Positions 1 to 7,830 of a stretch of DNA of 35,280 nucleotides are shown in pieces; position 1 is the stretch's first letter, and each line of letters begins with the position of its first letter. Under the pieces are notes generated by a model, which was not told where the DNA came from, made no database searches, and saw only the letters and a program-made list of their open reading frames with translations. The stretch covers positions 1 to 35,280 of the forward strand of contig JAFUPC010000049.1 in the NCBI GenBank assembly GCA_017481495.1, in the 5' to 3' direction. The position numbers and the translations under genes are program-made. Source of the DNA: Clostridia bacterium (GTDB taxonomy: Bacteria; Bacillota; Clostridia; Oscillospirales; CAG-272).

Positions 1-579
1 GTTCTGCATCAGGTCGAAGTCGTAGATGGGTGCGCCCTCCTCCTTTGCTTTTGCGGCGGCGGAGAACAGGCGGTTTTCACGGTCGTCCGTTAAAATCATG
101 ACGTGCGGGGTTTCCAGCGTCGCATCGCGGCGGATCTGCACGCGCGGCGGAATGCGGGACAGAACCGTCCCCTCCGTTGCGCGGATGGGAGAGGGAACGC
201 CCTTTTCGTAGCTGTATGCGTCAAGGTCGAATGCGCCGACAATGCCGTGACGGACCGTGCCGTTCTTCATCGTGCGTTCGACATAGATCATGGTTTCCGG
301 GAGAACGGTCAGCATCTGCTCTTCGTATTCCCGCATGACGGATGTGATGCGCCGGATGCGCGCTTCCTTGTCATCGGCGGACAGGTACAGCTCGGGATAC
401 GTGATGCGCAGGGTAGAGGGCGCATCGCCGACGGCGGCTTCCACGCTTTCCCAGTAGTCCGGCTCGCTTGTGTATTGGTCACAGGCGACGACGCTCCATT
501 TTTGCATTGCGGCGGGGGTGGTGTCACGCGGCAGGAGCAGCTCCGCGCGGCGGAAAATTCCGGTAGTATTGTTTGACAT
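1..579 (-). CDS. DUF1015 family protein (C-terminus beyond window)
   Basis: The frame is open from an ATG at 577-579 on the minus strand to the window edge, giving 193 N-terminal residues; the C-terminal half is outside. An AGAGAGG ribosome binding site lies just upstream. The protein begins MSNNTTGIFRRAELLLP and contains VVACDQYTSEPDYW near residues 30-43, followed by the 'LRITYPELYL' type segment, which matches clostridial DUF1015 proteins as I know them. The function of DUF1015 is not established. The gene starts 12 nt after the stop of the XRE-type regulator, so the two are probably cotranscribed. It was recognised by translating the strand directly, because no stop codon is present in the window. 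Confidence 0.8.
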   Translation of the reverse strand, partial: MSNNTTGIFRRAELLLPRDTTPAAMQKWSVVACDQYTSEPDYWESVEAAVGDAPSTLRITYPELYLSADDKEARIRRITSVMREYEEQMLTVLPETMIYVERTMKNGTVRHGIVGAFDLDAYSYEKGVPSPIRATEGTVLSRIPPRVQIRRDATLETPHVMILTDDRENRLFSAAAKAKEEGAPIYDFDLMQN

Positions 580-591
580 AAAAATCCTCTC

Positions 592-1500
592 TTATTGGAT
601 GTGATACCGCTTTTCCAGCTGTGCGCGTTTTGCGGCGTATTCGTATGCGGTTTTGTAGTCGTCAAGGGCGGCGGAAAGCTGTTCCATTTTCTTCACACAG
701 CGGTATGCAAGAATCGGGTCGTTTTCCACATATGGCCGCATCTCCTCGGAAAATACCCGCATCAGAAGCTCTCTTGCGGCGGCGCTTTCGCCCGCGGCGG
801 CTTTCTGCCAGACGGGGATGAGCGTTTTATAAAGCGGGTTTTCGATTTCCAGAATGGAAGCGGCGCGCGCGGCGCGGTCGGTATCCCCGTGTTCCATGTC
901 GTAGAAGAACCGCAGAAGCAGATACCGCTCCACATCGACCGCGCGTCCGAGGGAGGAGACGTAGGTTTCCAGATACGGCACCGGCGTTTCCCCGGTCATT
1001 TCGGCAAGCAGAGCTTTATAGAGCAGTGCTGTGCCGAGCGGAACCTCGGTATGGTACGACGTCATTTCGGCGTAAGACAGTGCGCGGTCAAACCAGAGAT
1101 TCGCGCCGGTCGTGTCGCCTGCGGCATAAGCGTTCTGCCCTATGTGAACGGCGCAGTCGCACAGGAGCATCGCACATTCGTTGTCGGTTTTGTCACCGTC
1201 CATGCCGTTTCGGGCGAAAAGCTCATAAGCATCGTTCCATTTTCCGCTCTCCATCAGGGCGCGGGCTTCTTTTGTCGCGGCGGGGCGGAGAAAGGCGGTC
1301 AGGTCGTCTTCCTCTGTCAGAAAATATCCTGCGGGAACCGAAAGTCTGTCCGCGAGGTACCGCAGGGTGTCAAGCGATGGCCCGATGTCTCCGGTTTCCA
1401 GACGGCTGATCATGTTGCGCGTGATGTATTCCCCCGACAGATCCGCCTGCGTCATGCCGAGCTGTTTCCGGCGGTGCCGGATCTTTTCACCTAAAGTCAT
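592..1500 (-). CDS. XRE-family regulator with helical (TPR-like) C-terminal domain
   Basis: The protein has 302 residues. Residues 1-65 form an HTH_3 domain: MTLGEKIRHRRKQLGMTQADL, then the recognition-helix region TRNMISRLETGD and SLDTLRYLADRLSVPAGYFL. Residues from about 70 on are helical and alanine-rich, with repeats resembling tetratricopeptide units (for example NDAYELFARN, ALSYAEM, LLYKALLAEM). This XRE-plus-helical-repeat layout is shared with RRNPP-type regulators, where the repeats bind a peptide, but no cognate peptide gene is visible here. The start at 1500 was chosen because an AAAGGAAA site lies 5-10 nt upstream; the open frame extends further upstream without a good initiation signal. 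It lies between rplS and the DUF1015 gene on the same strand. DNA binding is confident; ligand and targets are unknown. Confidence 0.8.
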   Translation of the reverse strand: MTLGEKIRHRRKQLGMTQADLSGEYITRNMISRLETGDIGPSLDTLRYLADRLSVPAGYFLTEEDDLTAFLRPAATKEARALMESGKWNDAYELFARNGMDGDKTDNECAMLLCDCAVHIGQNAYAAGDTTGANLWFDRALSYAEMTSYHTEVPLGTALLYKALLAEMTGETPVPYLETYVSSLGRAVDVERYLLLRFFYDMEHGDTDRAARAASILEIENPLYKTLIPVWQKAAAGESAAARELLMRVFSEEMRPYVENDPILAYRCVKKMEQLSAALDDYKTAYEYAAKRAQLEKRYHIQ

Positions 1501-1520
1501 ACTATTTCCTTTATGATAAC

Positions 1521-1544
1521 AAAAAACCCCATGATACGGAGGTC
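1521..1544 (-). terminator. Possible rho-independent terminator between rplS and the XRE gene
   Basis: Read on the minus strand, a short stem (ACCTC paired with GGGGT, one G-U pair) is followed directly by a run of six T. The stem is only 5 bp, so this is a weak call. A second inverted repeat, ATACGTA/TACGTAT (1580-1586 and 1592-1598), overlaps the rplS stop codon. Confidence 0.4.
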
Positions 1545-1597
1545 GTTTCCGTGACACAGGGTCGTTTGTCGTGTTTTCAATACGTATGCAGTACGTA

Positions 1598-1939
1598 TCA
1601 GATGTTTTCCTTGATCTTCGCAGCCTTGCCGACTCTGTCGCGGACATAGTACAGCTTTGCGCGTCTGACCTTACCGGAACGGATGATGTCAACCTTGACA
1701 ACGTTCGGGCTGTGGATGGGGAACGTCTTTTCAACGCCTACGCCGTAAGCGATGCGTCTGACGGTGAAGGTTTCGGAGATGCCGCCGTTCTTCTTTGCGA
1801 TGACGGTGCCTTCAAACATCTGAATTCTTTCTCTCGTACCTTCCTTGATCTTGTTGTGAATACGGACGGTGTCACCGATGTTGATCACCGGGACTTCCTT
1901 CTTCAGCTGCTCATTGGTAAAAGCCTTGATCATATCCAT
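1598..1939 (-). CDS. rplS: 50S ribosomal protein L19
   Basis: The protein has 113 residues, close to the usual 115. It carries the characteristic L19 core: [89 protein letters not shown]19 sits at the interface of the two ribosomal subunits. The start MDMIKAF at 1939 was chosen because AAGGAG lies 9 nt upstream; the open frame upstream has no ribosomal protein similarity. It is preceded by a roughly 145-nt leader and a consensus promoter, as expected for a highly expressed gene. Neither rimM nor trmD, its frequent neighbours, is next to it. Confidence 0.97.
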   Translation of the reverse strand: MDMIKAFTNEQLKKEVPVINIGDTVRIHNKIKEGTRERIQMFEGTVIAKKNGGISETFTVRRIAYGVGVEKTFPIHSPNVVKVDIIRSGKVRRAKLYYVRDRVGKAAKIKENI

Positions 1940-2093
1940 GATAAACTTCTCCTTATTATGACTGCGGACATTCGTGCAGAGCTTCGCAGAGGACTGTCCT
2001 GATATTTGGGGATAATTTCGTGTCCCATCCGATGCGGCACAATTTGTCAGCATCGCCTGATCAAATCAGAAAGTGATGTCCGAAATCCTAAAT

Positions 2094-2122
2094 ATTATAC
2101 CACATTCCGCCGTATTTTGCAA
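2094..2122 (-). promoter_or_regulatory. Sigma-A promoter for rplS
   Basis: On the minus strand TTGCAA (2117-2122) and TATAAT (2094-2099) are separated by exactly 17 bp. The resulting 5' leader to the rplS start is about 145 nt and contains a small hairpin (CTGAT/ATCAG, 2057-2061 and 2065-2069). Ribosomal protein leaders often carry autoregulatory structures, but I cannot show one here. Confidence 0.85.
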
Positions 2123-2265
2123 GAGAATGGAAGAAACTGAATTGTAAATAAATTGTGAACCGAAGAGAAGAACGGAAACTGTCCCCAAGACAGGCACGCA
2201 CACCGCCGCCCGGGCATATGATGGTTCTGAAAACCAAATTTCCAGACGGAAGGAACGATGTTCTC

Positions 2266-3333
2266 ATGACAAACACACGCGATGCTTATTTTGCCGCCGC
2301 AAACACCGCCGCCGGCTTTGTTTCCTCCTTTTCCGAGCTGTTCGATGCCGCAAGCGGCGAATGGAACAAGATATACATCCTGAAAGGCGGCCCCGGAACG
2401 GGAAAATCCGGTTTCCTGCGCAAAACAGCGGATGCGGCGGAAAAACGCGGCTACAAAACCGAGCGGTTCTACTGCTCCTCCGACACGCGGTCGCTGGACG
2501 GTGTGCGGATCCCGGAGCTGGGGGTGGCGCTGCTCGACGGAACCGCGCCGCATATGGTCGACCCGAAATATCCGGGTGCGGTGGAAGAGATTCTGAATCT
2601 CGGTATGTTTTTTGATGCGGGGGTTTTACGGGAACATACAACAGAGATTCGGGCATTATCCGGAGAAAACGCATCGCATCATGCCCGTGCCGCACGGTAT
2701 CTGCGCGCCGCAGGGGAGATGCGGCAGGTCCGCCGGGGCTTGCTGGATGGGGCATTTCTTCCCGAAAAAGCCGCGCGTGCGGCACAGCGCATCGTCCGTC
2801 TGTGTCCGACTGAAAAAACGGAGACCGTCCGTGCGGAAACGCGCTTTGCAACGGCAAACAGCACGCAGGGGTACGTCCATCTGCCGAGTGCCGAAAACAG
2901 CGCCGCGCACCTCATTTCGGTCGGGGATAAAAACGGCATTGCCGCAGGATTTCTGTCCGCGCTGGTCACAGCTGCCAAAGAACGCGGGGTGTCGTATGTG
3001 CGGTATGCAGACCCCCTGCTTCCCTCTGAGACGGAGGGAATTTATCTGCCCGGATGCGATACTGTGTATCTGGCGGACCGGTTTGGCGCTGTCAGAGAAG
3101 ATGCGGAGCACCTGAACGCCACGCGGTTCTATGATTCCGCCCGGCTCGGAGAAAACCGGGAAAAGCTGCGGTTCGCGGCAAAGTGCGAAACTGCTTTGCT
3201 GGATGGCGCATATGAAGCACTTGCTTCTGCCGGAAATGTGCATGATGCGCTGGAAACCTACTATATTTCCGCAATGGATTTCCGGGCGCTGGATGCGTAC
3301 ACGGCACGGTTTTTGAAGAGTGTGTTTGGATGA
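2266..3333 (+). CDS. PRK06851-type P-loop NTPase
   Basis: The protein has 355 residues from the ATG at 2266 (MTNTRDAYFAAANTAAGFVS). The Walker A motif GGPGTGKS is at residues 41-48, and the stretch with SLDGVRIPEL and LLDGTAPHMVDPKYPGA is strongly typical of the clostridial family known as PRK06851, which has two P-loop domains in tandem. In the second half the usual P-loop position (near SVGDKNGIAAGFL) has lost its GKS/T, so this copy probably has one working nucleotide site. The cellular role of the family is not established. An upstream in-frame ATG at 2155 exists, but family members begin with the YFAxxNTAxGF segment, and GGAAGGAA lies upstream of 2266. It stands alone on the plus strand and converges with the shikimate kinase-like gene. 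Confidence 0.75.
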   Translation: MTNTRDAYFAAANTAAGFVSSFSELFDAASGEWNKIYILKGGPGTGKSGFLRKTADAAEKRGYKTERFYCSSDTRSLDGVRIPELGVALLDGTAPHMVDPKYPGAVEEILNLGMFFDAGVLREHTTEIRALSGENASHHARAARYLRAAGEMRQVRRGLLDGAFLPEKAARAAQRIVRLCPTEKTETVRAETRFATANSTQGYVHLPSAENSAAHLISVGDKNGIAAGFLSALVTAAKERGVSYVRYADPLLPSETEGIYLPGCDTVYLADRFGAVREDAEHLNATRFYDSARLGENREKLRFAAKCETALLDGAYEALASAGNVHDALETYYISAMDFRALDAYTARFLKSVFG

Positions 3334-3336
3334 AAT

Positions 3337-3375
3337 CAAACAAAAACGCCCGAAGCATCAGACTCCGGGCGTTCT
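3337..3375 (-). terminator. Terminator of the seven-gene minus-strand operon
   Basis: A perfect 8-bp stem (AACGCCCG at 3345-3352 with CGGGCGTT at 3366-3373) is followed, on the minus strand, by TTTTTGTTTG. It lies between two converging genes. The T-run favours the minus-strand operon, but the stem could also act on the plus-strand NTPase transcript. Confidence 0.8.
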
Positions 3376-3388
3376 CTAAACCATCCTA

Positions 3389-4177
3389 TCAATTTTTCTT
3401 CTGCCTGCGTGCGGCTTTCGTTTTCTCCGCGTGCGAAAAACGCATTTTTTTCCGGGAATCGGGACCAGATGGAACATCTGTGGATGCCGCATCGTCCTGC
3501 GCATTCTGGGAGAACAGCGCGCGGTGCGGAAGAAAAGAGACCGCTTTTCCGCGGAAGAAGCCGAAGCGGCGCAGGGCGCGGTAAACACGCTCGGCAGTCT
3601 GGGTCGGGTAGCAGGTGCGCTCGTCGATGACGATGTCGGCGTATTTTTCGTACAGCGGAACCCGTTCCCGGTATAAATCGTAAAAGGTCTGTCCGTGGCG
3701 CAGGACGACACCGCGCTCGGCAAGCGAGGTATCGAGCCGCTTTTTGAGGAGCGGAAACGCCAGCTTCAGATAGACGACGGTTCCGATTTCCGATAGATGC
3801 CGCATGGCATCCTCCCCGTAGACAACGGAGCCGCCGGTCGCAATGACGCAGTTGTCGGTGTCGATTCCGGCGCAGATGCGGTTTTCAAGGGAAATGAAGC
3901 CCTCCGCGCCGTTTTCGGCGACAAGCTCGGAAATTTTTTTACCGCACTGGGCTTCAATGACACGGTCGGTATCGAGAAATTCCATATCGGCGGCGCGCAT
4001 GAGCCGTTTGGCAATGGTGGTTTTACCGACCCCCGGCATCCCGATGAGCACGATGTTGCGCTGTTTTCCCGTGGGCAGAGCAGATGCGCACGGGGCATTT
4101 TTTTCGGATGCGGGGGACATAGAGACGCCGGGTGCGGCGTCCTCCTGGGGACTTTGTGTGGATTTCTGTTCAGGCAT
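3389..4177 (-). CDS. Shikimate kinase-like P-loop kinase with long tails
   Basis: The protein has 262 residues, against about 170 for AroK. The kinase core is residues 41-190: Walker A GMPGVGKT (46-53), the DTD of the shikimate-kinase Asp motif (69-71), TGGS (114-117) in place of GGG, and the lid and C-terminal motif ERVPLYEKYAD (171-181). The substrate-binding Arg of the usual FRxxE motif is absent: this protein has FISLE at 94-98. An N-terminal tail of 40 residues and a Lys/Arg-rich C-terminal tail of about 65 residues are extra. Its start overlaps the end of the upstream nuclease gene by 8 nt, which suggests translational coupling. It is the last gene of the operon. It may be a true shikimate kinase of a divergent clostridial subfamily or a kinase for another small alcohol. 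Confidence 0.7.
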   Translation of the reverse strand: MPEQKSTQSPQEDAAPGVSMSPASEKNAPCASALPTGKQRNIVLIGMPGVGKTTIAKRLMRAADMEFLDTDRVIEAQCGKKISELVAENGAEGFISLENRICAGIDTDNCVIATGGSVVYGEDAMRHLSEIGTVVYLKLAFPLLKKRLDTSLAERGVVLRHGQTFYDLYRERVPLYEKYADIVIDERTCYPTQTAERVYRALRRFGFFRGKAVSFLPHRALFSQNAQDDAASTDVPSGPDSRKKMRFSHAEKTKAARRQKKN

Positions 4178-4916
4178 TGGGCGTCAGTGTTACCAGTACG
4201 GGGTTGTGGTCGGAGGGGTGTTCGCCGTCGTAGAGCGTGTCGATGACACGGTAGCTGTCAACGGTATAGGCATCGCGGCTGACAAAGCAGAAGTCGATGA
4301 TGATTTCCAGATTTTTGTAGCCGTGGAACGTGGGCGCGGAAACGGTGTCCTTTGCAAGGAACTTGGAATCCGCGATCTTGCCGGAGGTGAAGAATTTATA
4401 CGTCGTGCTTGTGCCCTCATCGCAGTTGAAGTCGCCGGTCACGGTGACGGGGAGATCAAGGGTGTTGATAAACTTGTCAAGATAATGCGCCTGCAACAGC
4501 CGCACTTCGTCCTTGCCGTGGTCAAGGTGGGTGTTGATGTGGTACAGGTCGCGGTTATTGTCCTTGTCGTGCAATTTTGCATAAGTAAAGACACGCGGGC
4601 AGAGACTGTCCTCTACATAAGAGAAGACATCGGGCGTGGCAGTCAGCCACTTTGTGCCCTCATCGAGGACGTCAAAACGGTCTGCGCGGACAAAGATGGC
4701 GCTGTATTCGCCCTTGTCGCCGCCCTCACGGCCATGTCCGACAGCATGATAACCTGGGAGCTGCTCGCGGAGCAGATTCATCCACAGGGGTGTCGCTTCC
4801 TGCACGCCAAGAATGTCGGGGTCGCAGTCCGCGATCGCCGAAAAGACCTTTGCGGTGCGTTCGGGCGTGACGCCGCCGCACCAGAGATTGAAGCTCATGA
4901 TTCTGATGGGTTTCAT
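4170..4916 (-). CDS. Endonuclease/exonuclease/phosphatase (EEP) family hydrolase
   Basis: The protein has 248 residues from the ATG at 4916 (MKPIRIMSFNLW). All EEP signature positions are visible: SFNLW with Asn10, DILGVQEA with the metal-binding Glu40, the INTHLDHG His/Asp segment, TGDFNCDEG (Asp/Asn), and PSDHNPV with the catalytic His near the C-terminus. EEP enzymes cleave phosphodiesters or phosphomonoesters in DNA, RNA, lipids or sugars using a metal ion; the substrate here cannot be inferred. No signal peptide is seen, so it is probably cytoplasmic. An in-frame upstream ATG at 4928 (MVNIMKP) is part of the repeated intercistronic element. The gene overlaps the kinase-like gene that follows. 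Confidence 0.85.
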   Translation of the reverse strand: MKPIRIMSFNLWCGGVTPERTAKVFSAIADCDPDILGVQEATPLWMNLLREQLPGYHAVGHGREGGDKGEYSAIFVRADRFDVLDEGTKWLTATPDVFSYVEDSLCPRVFTYAKLHDKDNNRDLYHINTHLDHGKDEVRLLQAHYLDKFINTLDLPVTVTGDFNCDEGTSTTYKFFTSGKIADSKFLAKDTVSAPTFHGYKNLEIIIDFCFVSRDAYTVDSYRVIDTLYDGEHPSDHNPVLVTLTPNA

Positions 4917-5027
4917 TATATTAACCATGACTTTCGCGAAGCGAAAGTTTCCTTTCTTGTGGAATTGTGGCGTAAGCCACAAAACACGATTGAAAATTTA
5001 TATTCAAACTTCCTCCGTTCGGAAGAT
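4917..5027 (-). repeat. Structured intercistronic element, copy A
   Basis: This fills the whole gap between the GNAT stop and the EEP nuclease start. In transcript order it contains CTTCC/GGAAG (5021-5025 with 5009-5013), TTGAA/TTCAA (5003-5007 with 4990-4994), GTGGC/GCCAC (4976-4980 with 4967-4971), the Shine-Dalgarno AAGGAAA (4948-4954), and an 8-bp stem ACTTTCGC/GCGAAAGT (4941-4948 with 4930-4937), followed by CATG and then the chosen start. Copies B and C have the same order of parts. Confidence 0.75.
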
Positions 5028-5513
5028 TCAGGGGTTTTCTGTTTGTTTGCAATACATCCGGGAAAGACCGTCCGATGTGTTGACGGGGTAGAGATACTGC
5101 CATCCGTACCGCTCATAAAAGCCCACATGGTCGGTGACAAGATACAGGGTGCGGATGCCGTGTTCTCCGGCATGGGCGCATACCGTATCGAGCAGACGTC
5201 CTGCCAGACCCATACCGCGGGATTCCGGGCAGACATAAACGGCACAGACATTCGGCGCAAGGTCGGGACGGTCGTGAAAATCGTTACCGATGATGCCGAT
5301 GCCGCCGACGATTTCCTCTTTTTCCACGGCAATGAACCATGCGGGAACGCCGTCCCGGGACGTCAGCGCATCCGTCATGCTGTCAAGATATGCCGATACG
5401 GGAATGTTCCATTTGTCGGAAAACCATTCTGCCGCCGCCGGGATGCGGTCAGAATGTTGGGTGAGGGAAAGGATGACGGGGGGAGTCTTACTGTTCGTTT
5501 TCGATCTCCGCAA
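5028..5513 (-). CDS. GNAT family N-acetyltransferase
   Basis: The frame encodes 161 residues. The acetyl-CoA-binding motif A is clear at VYVCPESRGMGLAGRLLD (R/Q-x-x-G-x-G/A), preceded by a beta strand (VGGIGIIGNDF) and followed by LYLVTDHVGFYERYGW, the usual GNAT beta5-alpha4 end. Such enzymes transfer an acetyl group to an amine; the acceptor is unknown. The start is uncertain: no ATG is present before the conserved part. A TTG at 5513 inside the end of rpiB (26-nt overlap) is the best candidate, with GGAG nearby. The overlap indicates cotranscription with rpiB. The gene is followed by intercistronic element A. Confidence 0.8.
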   Translation of the reverse strand: MRRSKTNSKTPPVILSLTQHSDRIPAAAEWFSDKWNIPVSAYLDSMTDALTSRDGVPAWFIAVEKEEIVGGIGIIGNDFHDRPDLAPNVCAVYVCPESRGMGLAGRLLDTVCAHAGEHGIRTLYLVTDHVGFYERYGWQYLYPVNTSDGLSRMYCKQTENP

Positions 5514-5943
5514 TCAGCGCAAGCCGTTCGGTGTGACGGCCGCCGCCCTCAAATTCCGTTTCGATGAACAGCTTTACCATGTCGAGCGCCAGACTCGCAC
5601 CGACGACACGGCCGCCCAGACACAGGACGTTTGCATCGTTGTGCATCCGGGTCATGCGCGCGGAAAACGTGTCGGAACAGCACGCCGCACGAATGCCCTT
5701 GAATTTATTTGCCGCCATGCTCATGCCAATGCCCGTTCCGCAGACGAGAATGCCGCGCGTGCAGTCGCCCGACTGAATGGATTTACAGACCTTGGATGCG
5801 TATACGGGATAATTGACGCTGGCGGTGGAATCACAGCCGAAGTCCTCATAGGCAATGCCCGCTTTGTCAAGATAGGCAAGAATCTCTTTTTTCAGTTCGT
5901 ATCCGCCGTGGTCACAGGCAATGGCAAGTTTCAGATCGTTCAT
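5488..5943 (-). CDS. rpiB: Ribose-5-phosphate isomerase B
   Basis: The protein has 151 residues, the normal RpiB length. It contains the IACDHGGYELK substrate-binding start, the active-site CGTGIGMSMAANK segment (with the catalytic Cys), a CSDTFSARMTRMHNDANVLCLGGRVVG stretch split over the usual positions, and a GGGRHTERLALI end. It interconverts ribose 5-phosphate and ribulose 5-phosphate in the pentose phosphate pathway; related enzymes act on allose or galactose phosphates. AAAGGAG lies about 9 nt before the ATG at 5943. It follows the PHP gene after 41 nt and overlaps the GNAT gene. The assignment is secure at family level. Confidence 0.92.
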   Translation of the reverse strand: MNDLKLAIACDHGGYELKKEILAYLDKAGIAYEDFGCDSTASVNYPVYASKVCKSIQSGDCTRGILVCGTGIGMSMAANKFKGIRAACCSDTFSARMTRMHNDANVLCLGGRVVGASLALDMVKLFIETEFEGGGRHTERLALIAEIENEQ

Positions 5944-5984
5944 TTATTTTAATACTCCTTTGGGGAAAATGTGATTGATGTATT

Positions 5985-6956
5985 TCAGCAGACCGCACAC
6001 TGCATAAACGGCGCAATGTCGTCCTTTGTAAGACCGAGCACCGCCGCGATGCCATCGGCATGGGAGATCAGCGCAAGACCGTCCACGGAATGGGAGTCCG
6101 TGCCGAACGTGAAGCGGCATCCGGCATCCTTTGCGATGCGGTACAGCTCGATCAGACGGTTGTCGGAGAAGTCAAACGACACCTCCGTGATGGCGCCGAC
6201 GTTCAGTTCAATATAAATGCCCATCGTCGCTGCTTTTTCATAGCATTCCCGTGCATCGTCATCGGAAATGGCGCGCAGATAGTCGTTTTTCATCGCGTGC
6301 GGCACGCCGCAGGGCGAGAACGAATGCGCGATGCTGACCGGAAGCTGTTTTGCGAGCACTTCCAGCGTGGGATTTGCCAGCAGGGAGCGGAATGTGTCCA
6401 CGTTTGCCGCGTTGGTGTAGGCTTTGATGTCGGGCGCAAGGTCGGGGAAGATCTTCAGAAGATCGGCTTCTTTCAATGTCGCCGCCATCGCATCGAGATT
6501 CTTTTCGGGGAAATCGGGAAATGTCTCGGCGAGTTTTTTTCGGACAGCGGCGCGGGCTTCCAGAATTTCCGGGAAGTCTGCCATAACCTCGTTCCGCATA
6601 TGCAGATGGGAGTGCGGGATGAGCAGATAGTCAAAGTGCGAAGCACCCTCCGGGGACATTCCGAGAATGTCCTTGCAGGCGTAATATTCGGTTTCCGCAC
6701 CGAACAGAACGGAAAGACCGGCGGGCGCATCGCGAAATGCGTTTTTCGCTTCTTCGGCTTTCAGGATGGTCTGGTTTTTATACCAGTAGGAAGCGCCGGG
6801 AACCCGTTCGTCCCAGAGATGGTTGGACAGCCCGAAGACGGTCATACCGAGCGCCGCTTCTTTTTCGAGATACGCCTTTGTGGATGCCGCACGGTCGGAG
6901 CAGCAGGCAGAGAAGACGTTGTGGGTGTGGATGTCGTGGGTAATGTGAAGATTCAT
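5985..6956 (-). CDS. PHP-domain phosphoesterase (histidinol-phosphatase-like)
   Basis: The protein has 323 residues. The PHP metal site is visible: HDIHTHN at the N-terminus (HxH), GLSNHLWD, GAETEYY with the bridging Glu, LLIPHSHLHMR, and GTDSHSVDGL at the C-terminus, which provide the His/Asp/Glu ligands of the trinuclear site. Members include histidinol-phosphate phosphatase HisJ/HisK and other phosphoesterases. No histidine genes are present nearby, so the substrate is open. The ATG at 6956 comes right after intercistronic element B, which also supplies the ribosome binding site. It lies between tsaB and rpiB on the same strand. Confidence 0.82.
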   Translation of the reverse strand: MNLHITHDIHTHNVFSACCSDRAASTKAYLEKEAALGMTVFGLSNHLWDERVPGASYWYKNQTILKAEEAKNAFRDAPAGLSVLFGAETEYYACKDILGMSPEGASHFDYLLIPHSHLHMRNEVMADFPEILEARAAVRKKLAETFPDFPEKNLDAMAATLKEADLLKIFPDLAPDIKAYTNAANVDTFRSLLANPTLEVLAKQLPVSIAHSFSPCGVPHAMKNDYLRAISDDDARECYEKAATMGIYIELNVGAITEVSFDFSDNRLIELYRIAKDAGCRFTFGTDSHSVDGLALISHADGIAAVLGLTKDDIAPFMQCAVC

Positions 6957-7086
6957 ATAAATTCATGACTTTCGCGAAGCGAAAGTTTCCTTTCATGTGG
7001 AATTTGGATTGGTTTTGTGTATGCACAAACTCGCAGTTGCAAGACTGCGAAAGTCCCAAAACACATCTGAAAATTTGTTTTCAGAC
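6957..7086 (-). repeat. Structured intercistronic element, copy B
   Basis: In transcript order it starts at the tsaB stop codon with TCTGAAAA/TTTTCAGA (7078-7085 with 7066-7073). A longer middle insert follows, with a CGCAGT/ACTGCG stem (7044-7049 with 7032-7037), where copies A and C have GTGGC/GCCAC. Then come the AAGGAAA site and the stem ACTTTCGC/GCGAAAGT (6979-6986 with 6968-6975), CATG, and the PHP gene start. From CATG through the stem and ribosome binding site it is nearly identical to copy A. Confidence 0.75.
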
Positions 7087-7830
7087 ATCTCCATTTCTTT
7101 CGCGTTCCGCCTGGGACGGACGCAGATAGGTCGGTTTCAGCAGAAGATCGGTGAATACGGTCTTGTCCGCTGCTTCGTCATAAATGCGTTTTGCCGTCAT
7201 GGCAACGGAATAGCCGGACTGATACCGGATGATCTCCGGCACCTCTTTGCAGTGCGGAAGATGAATCTCCTTTTCCGTCACGCGGCATCCCTCACCGACA
7301 AAATATACAGGGTGAGGAAGCGGTGCAAGTCGTGCGGCAAGCTGTTCTGCGGAAAGCATATTGTCCTCTGTTATCCGAGTGCGCGTGACCGTGCCGTCGG
7401 ATGCTGTTTCGTATAAAAACAGCGCGGTATAAAGCTGGGAGCGGCGCGCGTCCATGACCGGGCAGGCGTAAAAGGGTGAGCCAACGTTGACTGCCGTCAA
7501 CCCGGTGACTGCCGTCGGGCGCAGATTTTCCGAAAGTGCCTCAAGCGTGGAGACGGGAACGCACGGGATGTTCCGGCCGAACGCCAGTCCTTTGATGATG
7601 GAAACGCCGATGCGCACGCCGGTAAAGGAGCCGGGGCCTGCGGAGACCGCAAACAGGTCGATGTCAGAGACCGCGGTACGGGCGTTGGCAAGCACGTTTT
7701 CGACCATGTTCAGCATGGTCTCGGAGTGGGCCAGCGTTCCGTTCTGCACGGCAAGACCGAGCGGCTTTGTGCCATCCGTCAGCGCGGCGGCCGCCGTCTG
7801 TGCGGTGGTGTCGATTGCGAGTATTTTCAT
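7081..7830 (-). CDS. tsaB: tRNA threonylcarbamoyladenosine (t6A) factor TsaB
   Basis: The protein has 249 residues from the ATG at 7830 (MKILAIDTTAQTAAAALTD). The ASKHA-fold start ILAIDTT, LAHSETMLNMVENVL and the hallmark VSAGPGSFTGVRIGV segment near residues 63-77 identify TsaB, followed by KGLAFGRNIPCVPVSTLEAL. TsaB is a non-catalytic partner that activates TsaD in making t6A37 in ANN-decoding tRNAs. It lies downstream of tsaE as in many Bacillota; tsaD and a rimI-type acetyltransferase do not follow directly, since a PHP gene comes next. The open frame extends upstream into intercistronic element C, but the family start is at 7830. Its stop codon lies inside element B. Confidence 0.93.
   Translation of the reverse strand: MKILAIDTTAQTAAAALTDGTKPLGLAVQNGTLAHSETMLNMVENVLANARTAVSDIDLFAVSAGPGSFTGVRIGVSIIKGLAFGRNIPCVPVSTLEALSENLRPTAVTGLTAVNVGSPFYACPVMDARRSQLYTALFLYETASDGTVTRTRITEDNMLSAEQLAARLAPLPHPVYFVGEGCRVTEKEIHLPHCKEVPEIIRYQSGYSVAMTAKRIYDEAADKTVFTDLLLKPTYLRPSQAERERNGDV

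Noticed and set aside
3843..5567. Plus-strand open frame of 574 codons
   Set aside because: It is antisense to the shikimate kinase-like, EEP nuclease and GNAT genes, which have clear motifs; its translation has no recognisable domain.
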